From an uncultured Lachnospiraceae bacterium (GTDB taxonomy: Bacteria; Bacillota; Clostridia; Lachnospirales; Lachnospiraceae), in assembly GCA_900546495.1 (NCBI GenBank), contig URDN01000001.1, positions 117,065-181,064 on the forward strand: a DNA stretch of 64,000 nt, written 5' to 3'. This document shows positions 53,851-63,225 of the stretch, in pieces. Each line of letters starts with the position of its first letter. The first letter of the stretch is position 1. Below the pieces are notes generated by a model. It was not told where the DNA came from, made no database searches, and was given only the letters and a program-made list of their open reading frames with translations. A program made the position numbers and the translations under genes.

Positions 53851-54588
53851 TTAAAATGTGATAAACACAAATGCAGTACTCGTCTGTATTAAATGTAAAA
53901 TAAATAAATGCACTGGATAAAATGCGTAAAATACATATTTTGCCGATGGTCCTTTCTTTCCATTATACAAAAAGATTGGCAAAAAGGCAATCACACCCGG
54001 CAGTTCCACGCTTCCGAAGAATAACAGCGAAATAATGACAAATGTCACTGCCTGCCCAATCACGTTCTCATGCAGCATCCAGATAAAATAAATCAATAAG
54101 ATACCACCTGCACCGTAATCTGTCTGTAATGCCTGTGCCACACAGCCACAAACTGCAACTACAACAAACTGCCAGATTGTTGGAATCGGCTGTCCTTCGA
54201 TCCAGGCCAGCTGTATCTTATTTCCTTTATGTAATTTCACGTAAGACGCTCCATTCTGAATCAAATCCAGCATCACCAGACCGATCGTCAATGTCCAGAA
54301 CACGTTCTGAGAATATATATCCACAATTTCGTTTGAAAAAGCCAGATCAAACGGAATTTCCGAAATCAATGCAAACAGAAACATCCGTAATTCATATTTT
54401 CGAATTTTACTGGTATAAATACTTCCCTCCACAAGTAAAAACACAAACAGTGGGAATGAAATTCTTCCAATATAACGAAATATCATGTTCATCGGAAACA
54501 GTACTGCTCCCACATGATCAATGACCATTGTTATAATGGCAATCATTTTTAATGTAAAACTGTTGATGCATTTATAGTTTTTCTTCAT
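53851..54588 (-). CDS. TraX family membrane protein
   Basis: 245 residues from the ATG at 54588 (8 bases after GAGG). It has about eight hydrophobic segments, beginning SFTLKMIAIITMVIDHVGAV, with YIGRISFPLFVFLLVEG near 42 and FALISEIPFDLAF near 75, the conserved blocks of the TraX family. TraX acetylates F-pilin, but chromosomal Firmicutes copies likely acylate another surface product. No conjugation genes nearby. Confidence 0.87.
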   Translation of the reverse strand: MKKNYKCINSFTLKMIAIITMVIDHVGAVLFPMNMIFRYIGRISFPLFVFLLVEGSIYTSKIRKYELRMFLFALISEIPFDLAFSNEIVDIYSQNVFWTLTIGLVMLDLIQNGASYVKLHKGNKIQLAWIEGQPIPTIWQFVVVAVCGCVAQALQTDYGAGGILLIYFIWMLHENVIGQAVTFVIISLLFFGSVELPGVIAFLPIFLYNGKKGPSAKYVFYAFYPVHLFILHLIQTSTAFVFITF

Positions 54589-54885
54589 AAACACGTCCTC
54601 TTAACTTTCTGTAATTTCCACCAAATCATCTTATCATAGTTCTACCTGTATGTAATCTTATTTTTATAACAATATCAGGTACAAAAGTATTTTTACAATT
54701 TTTCATTCTATTTGCCGCATAAGCAAATTATTTATGTATTCTCTCTGTTGTTTATTTCTCGATGACTTGCGTAGCACTCGCATTTGTTATAAGATAATAG
54801 AAGTTCTATCACCATTTTTATTATGGAAATTTTATTGATAGCACAGCAACTTATTTTTCAAAATAATCCGGAGGATTTAATATAT
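54589..54885. promoter_or_regulatory. Divergent intergenic region of traX-like and SDR genes
   Basis: 297 bases, strongly A+T-rich, containing the promoters of both neighbours. I see no further gene or strong hairpin. Confidence 0.3.
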
Positions 54886-55683
54886 ATGAATATTGCAATT
54901 ATCACTGGTGCTTCCAGTGGTCTCGGACGTGAATTTGCTTTGCAGATCTGTCAAAACTACGCTTCTGAAATTGATGAAATCTGGCTCCTTGCCAGACGGA
55001 AAGAACCTCTGCTCGCTCTGGCACAGGAAATTTCTGCCACCGGAATCTGTGTCGGTGCTGCTATGCCAATGGACATTACAGATGACAAACAGATGAAAGA
55101 TTTTCAGGATAAACTGGATATTGAAGCTCCTACTGTCAAATATCTGGTCAACGCTGCCGGTCTTGCTAAAATTGGCGATCCATTTACGTTGCAGCCGGAA
55201 GAATTAACCCATATGATCGACCTGAACTGTAAAGCAGCAGTTCATATGACGGCAATCTGTATGCCACATTTTGACAAAGATTCCAGAATTTTGCAGATCT
55301 GTTCCACTGCCGGGTTTCAACCGATGCAGGGGCTTAATGTATATGCCGCATCCAAAGCATTTCTGCTCCGTTACAGTCAGGCACTTCGCTGGGAATTGAT
55401 TGGAAAACAGATTTATGTGACAGCGGTCTGCCCATACTGGATCAAAGATACCGAATTTATCGGTGTTGCAAAAGATACCAACAACCCAAAAGCGGCTCAT
55501 TCTGTGCATCACTTTCCACTGGCTTCCAAGACAAAATCCGTGGTACGTCTTGCCTTGCTGGATAACAAACTTGGATTTTGGGTATCCACTCCGGGACCGG
55601 TCTGTTTTGTACATCGACTGTTCTGTAAAATCATGCCGCCGGTAATTGCTATGGGTTGGTGGGAACTGATACGACGCCTTTAA
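54886..55683 (+). CDS. Short-chain dehydrogenase/reductase (SDR) 4
   Basis: 265 residues from the ATG at 54886 after CCGGAGG. The cofactor loop ITGASSGLGREFALQ, NAAGLAKIGDPF, Ser in ICSTAGFQPMQG and Tyr/Lys in YAASKAFLL near 155 make it a classical SDR of the DltE/YqjQ type. Isolated from the catabolic operons and ending in a terminator shared with accDA. Substrate unknown. Confidence 0.87.
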   Translation: MNIAIITGASSGLGREFALQICQNYASEIDEIWLLARRKEPLLALAQEISATGICVGAAMPMDITDDKQMKDFQDKLDIEAPTVKYLVNAAGLAKIGDPFTLQPEELTHMIDLNCKAAVHMTAICMPHFDKDSRILQICSTAGFQPMQGLNVYAASKAFLLRYSQALRWELIGKQIYVTAVCPYWIKDTEFIGVAKDTNNPKAAHSVHHFPLASKTKSVVRLALLDNKLGFWVSTPGPVCFVHRLFCKIMPPVIAMGWWELIRRL

Positions 55684-55726
55684 TTTTTGTTTATGGTATT
55701 GGCTAAAATTTAATATTATGTAGGGC

Positions 55727-55812
55727 AAAATAAAAGAATCCTTCTGCAACAGCTAGACGTTCACTACCCTCGTTTTGCTTAATCGCTTGTCGCAGAAGGA
55801 TTCTTTTATTTT
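55727..55812. terminator. Long bidirectional terminator between SDR 4 and accDA
   Basis: A 21-bp perfect stem (55727-55747 with 55792-55812), core AGAATCCTTCTGC and its complement, flanked by AAAATAAA and TTTATTTT. The loop is unusually long (44 bases) and might hold extra structure. Confidence 0.85.
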
Positions 55813-55853
55813 CCATTTCAGTTATGAAATTTCACTTCGTAAATTAAGCCACC

Positions 55854-57536
55854 TTAGAATTTACGAAAACGTTCATATCGTTCTTCGGCAAGAACCTCCG
55901 GTTCTTTTCCAAGGTTTTCTGCCAGAAAACCGCGAATCCGATTTTTCATATCTTTACTGAGTTCCACCAGATTTTCTTCACAGGCCGGCATCGGCTCGTC
56001 AATGACATCATCCACGATTCCCATTTCCATCAGTTCTTTTGCCGTTACCTTCATCAGATCTGCCGCCTCCGGTGCACGTTTTCCATCTTTCCAGAGAATA
56101 GATGCAAAACCTTCCGGAGAAAGAATTGTATAGGTCGCATTTTCCATCATCCAGACTTTGTTTCCGACAGCCAGTGCCAGTGCACCGCCGCTGCCGCCTT
56201 CACCGATCACGATACTGAGTACCGGCACTTTCAATGCTACCATCTCATACAGATTTCTGGCAATTGCCTCACCCTGCCCATGTTCCTCGGCTTCCAGCCC
56301 TGGAAATGCTCCCGGTGTATCAATAAAGTTGATGATCGGACGGTGAAATTTTTCTGCCTGTTTCATCAGACGTAAAGCCTTGCGGTATCCTTCCGGAGAT
56401 GGCATGCCAAAGTTTCTTGTAATATTTTCTTTGGTAGTACGTCCTTTCTGCTGCCCGATAACGGTAACCGGACATCCGTCAAGGTAAGCAATACCGCCTA
56501 CCGTAGCTCCGTCATCATCCACATGACGGTCTCCATGAAATTCCTCAAAATCACTGAAAATCTCATGGATATAATCTAACGCTGTAAGTCGCTCAGAAGC
56601 TCTTGCTGCCATCACACGATCCCAGGCGGTCATTTTTCCTTTTTTCTTTTTCTGCTCATGCATGATATCAGACATTTCTACTGCCTCAATGGTATCCACA
56701 GATGCCTTCTGTGTATGCATGTGCAATAAACGTGCCAGTGTATCTTTCATATCTTCGCGGCGGATAATACCATCGATCAGACCATGTTCTACCAGAAATT
56801 CTGCACGCTGAAAACCTTCCGGCAACTTCTGTCCAATGGTTTGTTCAATGACACGTGGGCCGGCAAACCCTACCAGCGCACCCGGTTCTGCCAGAATAAT
56901 ATCGCCCAGCATGGCAAAACTTGCAGTCACACCACCGGTAGTCGGATCGGTAAGCACAGAAATATATAACAGTCCTGCATCGGAATGTTTCTTTAGCGCT
57001 GCGGATGTTTTTGCCATCTGCATTAGGGAAACCATTCCTTCCTGCATACGGGCGACGCCGGAACAGCAGAAAATGATAACCGGTAGTTTCATTTCTGTCG
57101 CTTTTTCCACCGCGCGGGTGATTTTTTCACCTACCACATATCCCATACTTCCCATGAGAAAACGGGCATCACAAACTGCGATCACTGTTTTCTCGCCTTT
57201 GATGGTGCATACACCAGTTGTCACAGCTTCATCAACATGAAGTTTTTCCTTTAATCCGTCTAATTTTTCCGGATATCCCGGATACTCCAGGGGATTTGCT
57301 GTCTGAAGACCGGTATCCCACTCTTCAAATGACTGCTTGTCTGCAACCATACGCAATCTGCGCTTTGTGGAAAGACGGAAATATTTGCCGCATTTATAGC
57401 AGGAATAGTGATTGTGCACTACATCTTCTTTATAAAGTAATTCCCCACATGCGTCACATTTGATCCACATGCCCTCCGGGATATCCTGCTCTTTTCGCGG
57501 AACTGTAATATAGTTTGTTTTCTTAAACTTTAACAC
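55854..57536 (-). CDS. accDA: Acetyl-CoA carboxylase carboxyltransferase, fused beta-alpha subunits
   Basis: One 560-residue chain holds both carboxyltransferase subunits. Residues 1-285 are AccD: zinc ribbon [12 protein letters not shown] then [10 protein letters not shown] (four Cys), [14 protein letters not shown] near 130 and VAMLGDI-type [20 protein letters not shown] near 205. Residues 300-560 are Acc[21 protein letters not shown] near 325, [14 protein letters not shown] [19 protein letters not shown] near 405 and [14 protein letters not shown] near 435. The GTG start overlaps the accC stop by one base. In most bacteria accD and accA are separate, so this fixes a 1:1 ratio. Last gene of the fab operon. 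Confidence 0.92.
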   Translation of the reverse strand: MLKFKKTNYITVPRKEQDIPEGMWIKCDACGELLYKEDVVHNHYSCYKCGKYFRLSTKRRLRMVADKQSFEEWDTGLQTANPLEYPGYPEKLDGLKEKLHVDEAVTTGVCTIKGEKTVIAVCDARFLMGSMGYVVGEKITRAVEKATEMKLPVIIFCCSGVARMQEGMVSLMQMAKTSAALKKHSDAGLLYISVLTDPTTGGVTASFAMLGDIILAEPGALVGFAGPRVIEQTIGQKLPEGFQRAEFLVEHGLIDGIIRREDMKDTLARLLHMHTQKASVDTIEAVEMSDIMHEQKKKKGKMTAWDRVMAARASERLTALDYIHEIFSDFEEFHGDRHVDDDGATVGGIAYLDGCPVTVIGQQKGRTTKENITRNFGMPSPEGYRKALRLMKQAEKFHRPIINFIDTPGAFPGLEAEEHGQGEAIARNLYEMVALKVPVLSIVIGEGGSGGALALAVGNKVWMMENATYTILSPEGFASILWKDGKRAPEAADLMKVTAKELMEMGIVDDVIDEPMPACEENLVELSKDMKNRIRGFLAENLGKEPEVLAEERYERFRKF

Positions 57537-58891
57537 TATGCTTCACCTTTATTCTCAAAATAGTTTTCTATAAAACTAGTGGTAATGTTTCCGGACTGGA
57601 ACACCGGATGAGTAATGATATCGTACTGATAATCCAGATTTGTGGTAATTCCGTCAATGTTGACTTCACCCAGTGCACTGCGCATTTTATCGATGGCTGT
57701 CTGTCTGTCTTTTCCGTATACAATAATCTTTGCAATCATAGAATCGTAGTTTGGCGGAATCGTGTAACCGGTGTAAATTGCAGAATCGATACGGACACCA
57801 TTTCCTCCCGGCAAATGCAGATACTCGATTTTTCCCGGACAAGGCATAAAATTCTTTGCCGGATTTTCTGCATTGATACGACACTCAATAGCGTGACCAG
57901 TAATGCGGATATCTTTCTGTCTCCACTGAAGCTTTTCTCCTGCCGCGATAAAAATCTGTTCTTTGATCAGATCCAGACCTGTCACCAGCTCTGTCACCGG
58001 ATGCTCTACCTGAATTCGTGTATTCATTTCCATGAAATAGAATTTTTTGCTTTTATCCAATAAAAATTCGATAGTTCCGGCACTCTCATATTTTGCCGCT
58101 TTTGCTGCGCGGACAGCTACTTCTCCCATCTGTGCACGGAGTTTGTCGTCCAGTGCTGCGGATGGAGATTCCTCCACCATTTTCTGGTGACGACGCTGAA
58201 TGGAACAGTCACGCTCTCCAAGAGAAATAACATTTCCAAATTTATCTGCCAGGATCTGGAACTCAATGTGGCGCGGATCCTCGATATATTTTTCAATATA
58301 CATGGTATCATCCGCAAATCCATTGACAGATTCCGTCTGCGCTACCTCAAAATTTTCTGTAAAATCTTCCACGCTACGGGAAATACGCATTCCTTTTCCA
58401 CCGCCGCCACTGGCTGCCTTGATCATAACCGGAAAACCAATCTGCTCTGCCAGTTTCAGACCATAATCAGCAGTATAGACTGCCTCTTTTGTGCCCGGGA
58501 CAACCGGAACTTTCGCATTGATCATGGTGTTTCTTGCTTCCTGCTTGTTTCCCATCCGGCGAATAACTTCCGCAGAAGGTCCGATAAATGCAATGTGACA
58601 CTGCTCGCACATCTGTGCGAATTTTGCATTTTCAGACAAAAAACCAAATCCCGGATGGATGGCTTCTGCTTTAGATGCAATGGCTGCGCTCAAAATCCGT
58701 TCCATATTCAGATAACTGTCTGCCGGTGCTGCTTTTCCGATACAGATGGCTTCGTCCGCCAATTGAGTATGCAGCGCGTCTTTATCTGCTGTTGAATAGA
58801 CTGCTACAGAAGTGATACCAAGTTCTCTGCAGGCGCGGATGATACGCACCGCAATCTCACCTCTGTTTGCAATTAATATTTTCTGAAACAT
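57536..58891 (-). CDS. accC: Acetyl-CoA carboxylase, biotin carboxylase subunit
   Basis: 451 residues from the ATG at 58891 after AGGAGAG. ATP-grasp features are [35 protein letters not shown] near 162, and the biotin carboxylase signature [17 protein letters not shown] near 287. It carboxylates the biotin of AccB. Directly upstream of accDA, overlapping by one base. Confidence 0.95.
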   Translation of the reverse strand: MFQKILIANRGEIAVRIIRACRELGITSVAVYSTADKDALHTQLADEAICIGKAAPADSYLNMERILSAAIASKAEAIHPGFGFLSENAKFAQMCEQCHIAFIGPSAEVIRRMGNKQEARNTMINAKVPVVPGTKEAVYTADYGLKLAEQIGFPVMIKAASGGGGKGMRISRSVEDFTENFEVAQTESVNGFADDTMYIEKYIEDPRHIEFQILADKFGNVISLGERDCSIQRRHQKMVEESPSAALDDKLRAQMGEVAVRAAKAAKYESAGTIEFLLDKSKKFYFMEMNTRIQVEHPVTELVTGLDLIKEQIFIAAGEKLQWRQKDIRITGHAIECRINAENPAKNFMPCPGKIEYLHLPGGNGVRIDSAIYTGYTIPPNYDSMIAKIIVYGKDRQTAIDKMRSALGEVNIDGITTNLDYQYDIITHPVFQSGNITTSFIENYFENKGEA

Positions 58892-58901
58892 GTTTTCTCT
58901 C

Positions 58902-59330
58902 CTAACCGATAGCAAAAGTCAACTCTGCGATAACCGCTACTTTTCCGTCTACGGTTGCCTTTGCGGAAGCCACACCGATCGGTCCTTTCTGCTTGATCAT
59001 GGTTGTTTCCAGCATCAGAACGTCTCCCGGAACAACTTTACGTTTAAATTTTGCAGAATTGATAGCTCCGAAATAAGCTGTTTTACCTTTGAATTCATCA
59101 CAACCAAGAATTGCTACCGCACCGACCTGTGCCAGTGCTTCTACAATCAGTACACCAGGCATGACCGGTTCTGCCGGAAAATGTCCTGCAAAATACGGTT
59201 CATTGTAGCTGACACATTTTTTTCCTACTGCGCGTTTGCCAGGCTCTAATTCTTCAATCGTATCGATCAGCAGAAACGGCTGACGATGCGGAATGATTTC
59301 CATGATTTCTTTTGTTGTTAAAACTGACAT
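58902..59330 (-). CDS. fabZ: 3-hydroxyacyl-[acyl-carrier-protein] dehydratase
   Basis: 142 residues from the ATG at 59330 (AGGAGG site); the longer ORF start would lie inside acc[21 protein letters not shown] is the standard N-terminus, and the catalytic His and Glu are in [23 protein letters not shown] near 50-70. Removes water from 3-hydroxyacyl-ACP. Between accB and accC as in many Firmicutes. Confidence 0.95.
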   Translation of the reverse strand: MSVLTTKEIMEIIPHRQPFLLIDTIEELEPGKRAVGKKCVSYNEPYFAGHFPAEPVMPGVLIVEALAQVGAVAILGCDEFKGKTAYFGAINSAKFKRKVVPGDVLMLETTMIKQKGPIGVASAKATVDGKVAVIAELTFAIG

Positions 59331-59340
59331 CCCAGACCTC

Positions 59341-59805
59341 CTACTCAATGACAAACATTGGCTGATCAAACTCTACCAGATCACCATTTTTTACCAGAAT
59401 TGCTTTTACGGTTCCGTCATACTCAGACTCAATCTCGTTCATCAGCTTCATTGCTTCCACGATTCCAAGTACCTGACCTTTTTTTACGGTGTCGCCCACC
59501 TGTACATATGGTGCTGCGTCCGGAGCACTTGCAGAATAAAAAGTTCCAACCAGAGGACTTTTTACGGTATTTCCGGTAATCTCATCTGCTGCATCTGCAG
59601 TTTCTTCCGCAGAAGCTGCTGCCGGTATCTGTGCCGGTGCTGCAATGGCTGCCGGTGCGATCATCTCCACCGGTGCAGACGCTACGATTTTCTTCTCAGG
59701 ATGTTTTTTTATTTTTACGGAAACGCCATTTTCTTCATAACAGAAATCTGTCAGACCTGCCTCGGAAACAGCGTTCATTAATTCGATTAACTGGCTAACT
59801 TCCAT
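59341..59805 (-). CDS. accB: Acetyl-CoA carboxylase biotin carboxyl carrier protein
   Basis: The 154-residue carrier starts [18 protein letters not shown], has an Ala/Pro linker around 45-75 and a biotinyl domain with the acceptor Lys in [14 protein letters not shown] near 120. The LMNEIES form is the AccB type, distinct from the decarboxylase carrier at 6534. The ribosome site lies just upstream, in a short gap after fabF. Confidence 0.94.
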   Translation of the reverse strand: MEVSQLIELMNAVSEAGLTDFCYEENGVSVKIKKHPEKKIVASAPVEMIAPAAIAAPAQIPAAASAEETADAADEITGNTVKSPLVGTFYSASAPDAAPYVQVGDTVKKGQVLGIVEAMKLMNEIESEYDGTVKAILVKNGDLVEFDQPMFVIE

Positions 59806-59891
59806 CTTTTTTCCTTTCCATCAAATACAGCAACTACAAGTTTTTTCATGTAATACCATCAAAGATTCTTCCAGCTGCTGATGTACTATTT

Positions 59892-61127
59892 TTACTCTGT
59901 ATATTTTTTGATCAGTAAACTTGCGTTATGTCCACCGAATGCCAGAGAGTTTGTCAGGGCGTACTCAAAATCCATATCTACACCATGTCCCTGTACATAA
60001 TCCAGATCCAGTTCTTCGTCCGGCTGCTCCAGGCCTACGGTCTGATGTACATATCCGTTGTTCATCTGAAGAACGCAGGCAATAAATTCAACTGCTCCGG
60101 CTGCTCCAAGCAGATGTCCGATCATGGATTTTGTGGAATTTACTTTGATATCATATGCATGCTCACCAAAGGCTGCTTTGATGGCTCTTGTCTCAAATAA
60201 ATCGTTGTGATGTGTGCTTGTTCCATGTGCATTGATATATGTGATCTCTTCCGGCGCTACGTTTGCATCTTTCAGGGCAAATAACATAGCATTTTTTGCA
60301 CCTTCTCCGTCTTCTGCCGGGGATGTAATATGGTATGCATCACTGGTTGCACCGTAGCCAACTACTTCTGCAAGGATTTTTGCCCCTCTTGCTTTTGCAT
60401 GCTCTAACTCTTCCAGAACAACAACGCCAGCTCCGTCACCAATAACAAATCCGTCACGGTCTTTGTCAAATGGAATAGAGCAACGCTCTGGATTGTTGGA
60501 AGTAGAAAGTGCGGTCAGTGCGGTAAATCCGCCGACACCGATCGGAGTAATAGCGTTCTCGGTACCACCTGCCAGCATTACATCTGCCTCACCATACTGG
60601 ATGGAACGGAATGCCTCACCAATGGAATGCGTACCTGTCGCGCAGGCTGTTACCACGTTGATACTTTTTCCTTTTAAACCAAGCTGAATGGTTACGTTTC
60701 CGGTTGCCATGTTTGTGATCATCAGCGGAACCAGAAGCGGATTGATTCTGGATGGTCCTTTTTCCAGAAGTTTTTTGTGTTCACGTTCGATGGACTGTAA
60801 GCTTCCGACACCGGAACCAATGGCACAACCTACGCGGTACGGGTCTTCTTTTTCCATATCCAGACCTGCATCTTCAAATGCCTCTTTTGCAGCTGCTACT
60901 GCGTACTGCGCAAACGGTTCCATTCTTCTTGCTGCTTTTTTATCCATACGGTCTGCTGCCACAAAACCTTTGACTTCTGCCGCAACTTTTACCTTGAAAT
61001 CTGTGGTATCAAAATAGGTGATCTCGCCGAAACCTGTTTTTCCGGCTTTCAGGCCTTCCCAGTATTCTTCTACGTTTAAACCGATGGGATTGACGGTTCC
61101 CATTCCAGTAACTACTACTCGTCTCAT
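59892..61127 (-). CDS. fabF: 3-oxoacyl-[acyl-carrier-protein] synthase II
   Basis: The 411-residue elongation synthase has the Cys nucleophile in VVTACATGTHSIGEAFRSI near 163 and the two His in YINAHGTSTHHNDLFET near 300 and NSTKSMIGHLLGAAGAVE near 338. VVTGMGTVNPIG opens the protein. It condenses malonyl-ACP with acyl-ACP. Downstream of an unusual structured gap after fabG. Confidence 0.95.
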   Translation of the reverse strand: MRRVVVTGMGTVNPIGLNVEEYWEGLKAGKTGFGEITYFDTTDFKVKVAAEVKGFVAADRMDKKAARRMEPFAQYAVAAAKEAFEDAGLDMEKEDPYRVGCAIGSGVGSLQSIEREHKKLLEKGPSRINPLLVPLMITNMATGNVTIQLGLKGKSINVVTACATGTHSIGEAFRSIQYGEADVMLAGGTENAITPIGVGGFTALTALSTSNNPERCSIPFDKDRDGFVIGDGAGVVVLEELEHAKARGAKILAEVVGYGATSDAYHITSPAEDGEGAKNAMLFALKDANVAPEEITYINAHGTSTHHNDLFETRAIKAAFGEHAYDIKVNSTKSMIGHLLGAAGAVEFIACVLQMNNGYVHQTVGLEQPDEELDLDYVQGHGVDMDFEYALTNSLAFGGHNASLLIKKYTE

Positions 61128-61167
61128 CTATATGTCTCCTTTTTCATAATAGGTATTTTTTATTTAT

Positions 61168-61339
61168 TGTAAGTTTACGGATTGTTCCGTTGACAAAGCA
61201 ACTCTCACAATCCTACCCGATATTCGAAAATCGGGAAAATCTCCCTTTTTCCCGAATAGCGGGGCATATTGTGAATCCAGATAGCCCCTTATATGCAAGC
61301 ATAACGTATCTACCTGGATTACAACATTGTAAACTTACA
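61168..61339. repeat. Inverted-repeat-bounded structured element between fabG and fabF
   Basis: TGTAAGTTTAC (61168-61178) and GTAAACTTACA (61329-61339) are perfect 11-bp inverted repeats bordering 150 bases. Inside are CGGGAAAA/TTTTCCCG (61232-61254), GGGGC/GCCCC and AATCCAGATAG/CTACCTGGATT near-repeats. The right border overlaps the fabG stop codon. It looks like a small non-coding mobile element or a structured mRNA spacer. Confidence 0.6.
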
Positions 61340-62084
61340 TTGCCATGCCGCCGTCTACACAGATCACCTGACCTGTGATATAGGAGGCTTTTTCAGATGC
61401 CAGGAACGCAACAACATTTGCAATCTCTTCTGTTTTTCCATAACGTCCAAACGGGATCTGCGCTTTTCCTGCCTCTTTCGCTGCATCGGTCATCTGATCT
61501 ATCATTTCTGTCTCGATAAATCCAGGTGCTACGGCGTTTACGCGAATGCCACGACTTGCAATCTCTCTTGCCATAGATTTTGTCATACCGATGACACCTG
61601 CTTTGGAAGCACAGTAGTTCATCTGCCCCGGATTTCCAAGCACTCCGGATACGGAAGAAATATTGATGATGCTTCCGCTTTTCTGTTTCAGCATATATCT
61701 TGCAACGTGACGCATGGTATTGAAACTTCCTTTCAGGTTTGTATCAATGACTGCGTCAAATTCTTCTTCTTTCATCTTCATCAAAAGATTATCTTTTGTG
61801 ATTCCGGCATTGTTTACCAGAATATCAATGTGACCGTATTTCTTGTAAATAGATTTGATCATTTCTTCCACTGCCGCAAAATCTGCCACACTGCACTGCC
61901 AGGTCTCTGCCTGACCGCCGGCTGCTGTGATCGTTTCAACCACTGCCTCTGCCGCTTCTTTTGATCCATTATAATTTACAATAACATAAGCACCTTCCTG
62001 TGCCAGTGTCATAGCAATCTGTCTGCCGATTCCGCGGCTTGCGCCGGTAACGATCGCAACTTTATCTGTTAACAATTTTTCCAT
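61335..62084 (-). CDS. fabG: 3-oxoacyl-[acyl-carrier-protein] reductase
   Basis: The 249-residue SDR has the NADP loop [15 protein letters not shown] near 13, [14 protein letters not shown] near 90, Ser in [22 protein letters not shown] near 155 and the typical FabG ending [14 protein letters not shown]. Reduces 3-oxoacyl-ACP. Ribosome site ACAGGAGG. Upstream gap contains three hairpins; downstream gap contains an inverted-repeat element. Confidence 0.95.
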   Translation of the reverse strand: MEKLLTDKVAIVTGASRGIGRQIAMTLAQEGAYVIVNYNGSKEAAEAVVETITAAGGQAETWQCSVADFAAVEEMIKSIYKKYGHIDILVNNAGITKDNLLMKMKEEEFDAVIDTNLKGSFNTMRHVARYMLKQKSGSIINISSVSGVLGNPGQMNYCASKAGVIGMTKSMAREIASRGIRVNAVAPGFIETEMIDQMTDAAKEAGKAQIPFGRYGKTEEIANVVAFLASEKASYITGQVICVDGGMAM

Positions 62085-62127
62085 ACTGCCTCCTGTGTTT
62101 CAGCTTTCATAATTCGCTTAATTGATT

Positions 62128-62238
62128 CAAGAATGCCTCGGCATTCTTGCTGCGAGATACGCATGAGATATTCCTCTGCGTATCTCTGCACTCTATGCCG
62201 GAGATCATATCAGATGTGAGTTATCTCACATCTGATAT
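62128..62238. repeat. Three consecutive perfect hairpins between fabD and fabG
   Basis: Hairpin 1: CAAGAATGCC/GGCATTCTTG (62128-62149, 2-base loop). Hairpin 2: GAGATACGCA/TGCGTATCTC (62154-62186). Hairpin 3: ATATCAGATGTGAG/CTCACATCTGATAT (62207-62238), which includes the fabD stop codon. None has a T-run. The three stems differ in sequence. They could slow ribosomes, shape mRNA decay or be a repetitive extragenic element. Confidence 0.7.
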
Positions 62239-63138
62239 GCTTTCAAGATCCGTTACCTTATCAACGTGATAAGCCGGAACGGTTTTATCTATACGTTTCA
62301 TAAATCCGCAAAGGGATTTCTTTGGTCCAATTTCAATAAATGCCTCTACACCGTCTGCGATCATGCGCTCTACGCTCTGCTGCCAGCGGACGGATGAGGA
62401 AATCTGTTTTTTCAGCAATTCCTTTACCTGTGACGGGTCTGTCACATAATCAGCAGTTACATTTGTAATATAAGGAACTGCAATTTCATGAATTTCTACC
62501 TGTTCTAACTCTGCTGCAAGTTTTTCTCCTGCCGGCAGTAACATGGCTGAATGGAACGGGCCACTGACATTCAGTGGTGTGCACCGTTTCGCACCTGCTT
62601 CTTTTAAGGCTGCCGCTGCCGCATCTACCGCCTGCTGCTCACCTGTGATTACAATCTGTCCCGGACAGTTGTAATTTGCAATAGATACGATTCCTTCCGT
62701 CTCCTCGCAGATTTTTTCGATAACTGCGGTATCTGCGCCAAGCACTGCTGTCATCGCTCCGCCTGTCGGAACCGCTTCCTGCATGTATTCTCCACGTTTT
62801 GCAACTACGCGGAATGCATCTTCCGGTGTCATCACCCCGGATGCAACCAAAGCTGCGTACTCACCAAGACTTAAACCCGCATTTACCACAGATTCAAATC
62901 CTTTTTCACGCAGTACACTCCAGATAGCAAGCTCATCTGCAAGCATTGCAATCTGGGTGTATTTTGTGATATTGATATCTTCATTTTCTTCGAAAAGAAG
63001 CTCTTTCATAGGGATACCGCTTACTTTTTCTGCCAGATCAATCATTTCTTTTGCACATGGGAAAGTCTCATAAAAATCTTTTCCCATGCCAACGTACTGA
63101 GACCCCTGACCGGGAAAAATAAACGCTATTTTTTTCAT
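62221..63138 (-). CDS. fabD: Malonyl-CoA:[acyl-carrier-protein] S-malonyltransferase
   Basis: The 305-residue FabD begins KKIAFIFPGQGSQYVGMGKD, has the active Ser in NAGLSLGEYAALVASG near 90 (the usual GHSLGEY reads GLSLGEY), and the partner His in NVSGPFHSAMLLPAG near 198. Loads malonate onto ACP. Between fabK and fabG, the classical order. Its stop codon lies in a 14-bp hairpin. Confidence 0.94.
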   Translation of the reverse strand: MKKIAFIFPGQGSQYVGMGKDFYETFPCAKEMIDLAEKVSGIPMKELLFEENEDINITKYTQIAMLADELAIWSVLREKGFESVVNAGLSLGEYAALVASGVMTPEDAFRVVAKRGEYMQEAVPTGGAMTAVLGADTAVIEKICEETEGIVSIANYNCPGQIVITGEQQAVDAAAAALKEAGAKRCTPLNVSGPFHSAMLLPAGEKLAAELEQVEIHEIAVPYITNVTADYVTDPSQVKELLKKQISSSVRWQQSVERMIADGVEAFIEIGPKKSLCGFMKRIDKTVPAYHVDKVTDLESISDVR

Positions 63139-63225
63139 TTCATTTGCTCCTTTTCGCTTATCTTTTCAACAGTTTCCTCAGGAAAAACAGTTTTTGTTCT
63201 GTTCTTCCTGAATCTACTTTTCTTA

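Noticed and set aside
61168..61339. A FapR- or FabT-type operator in the fabG-fabF gap
   Set aside because: The inverted repeats are 150 bases apart and unlike the known FapR or FabT boxes, and the site is inside the operon.
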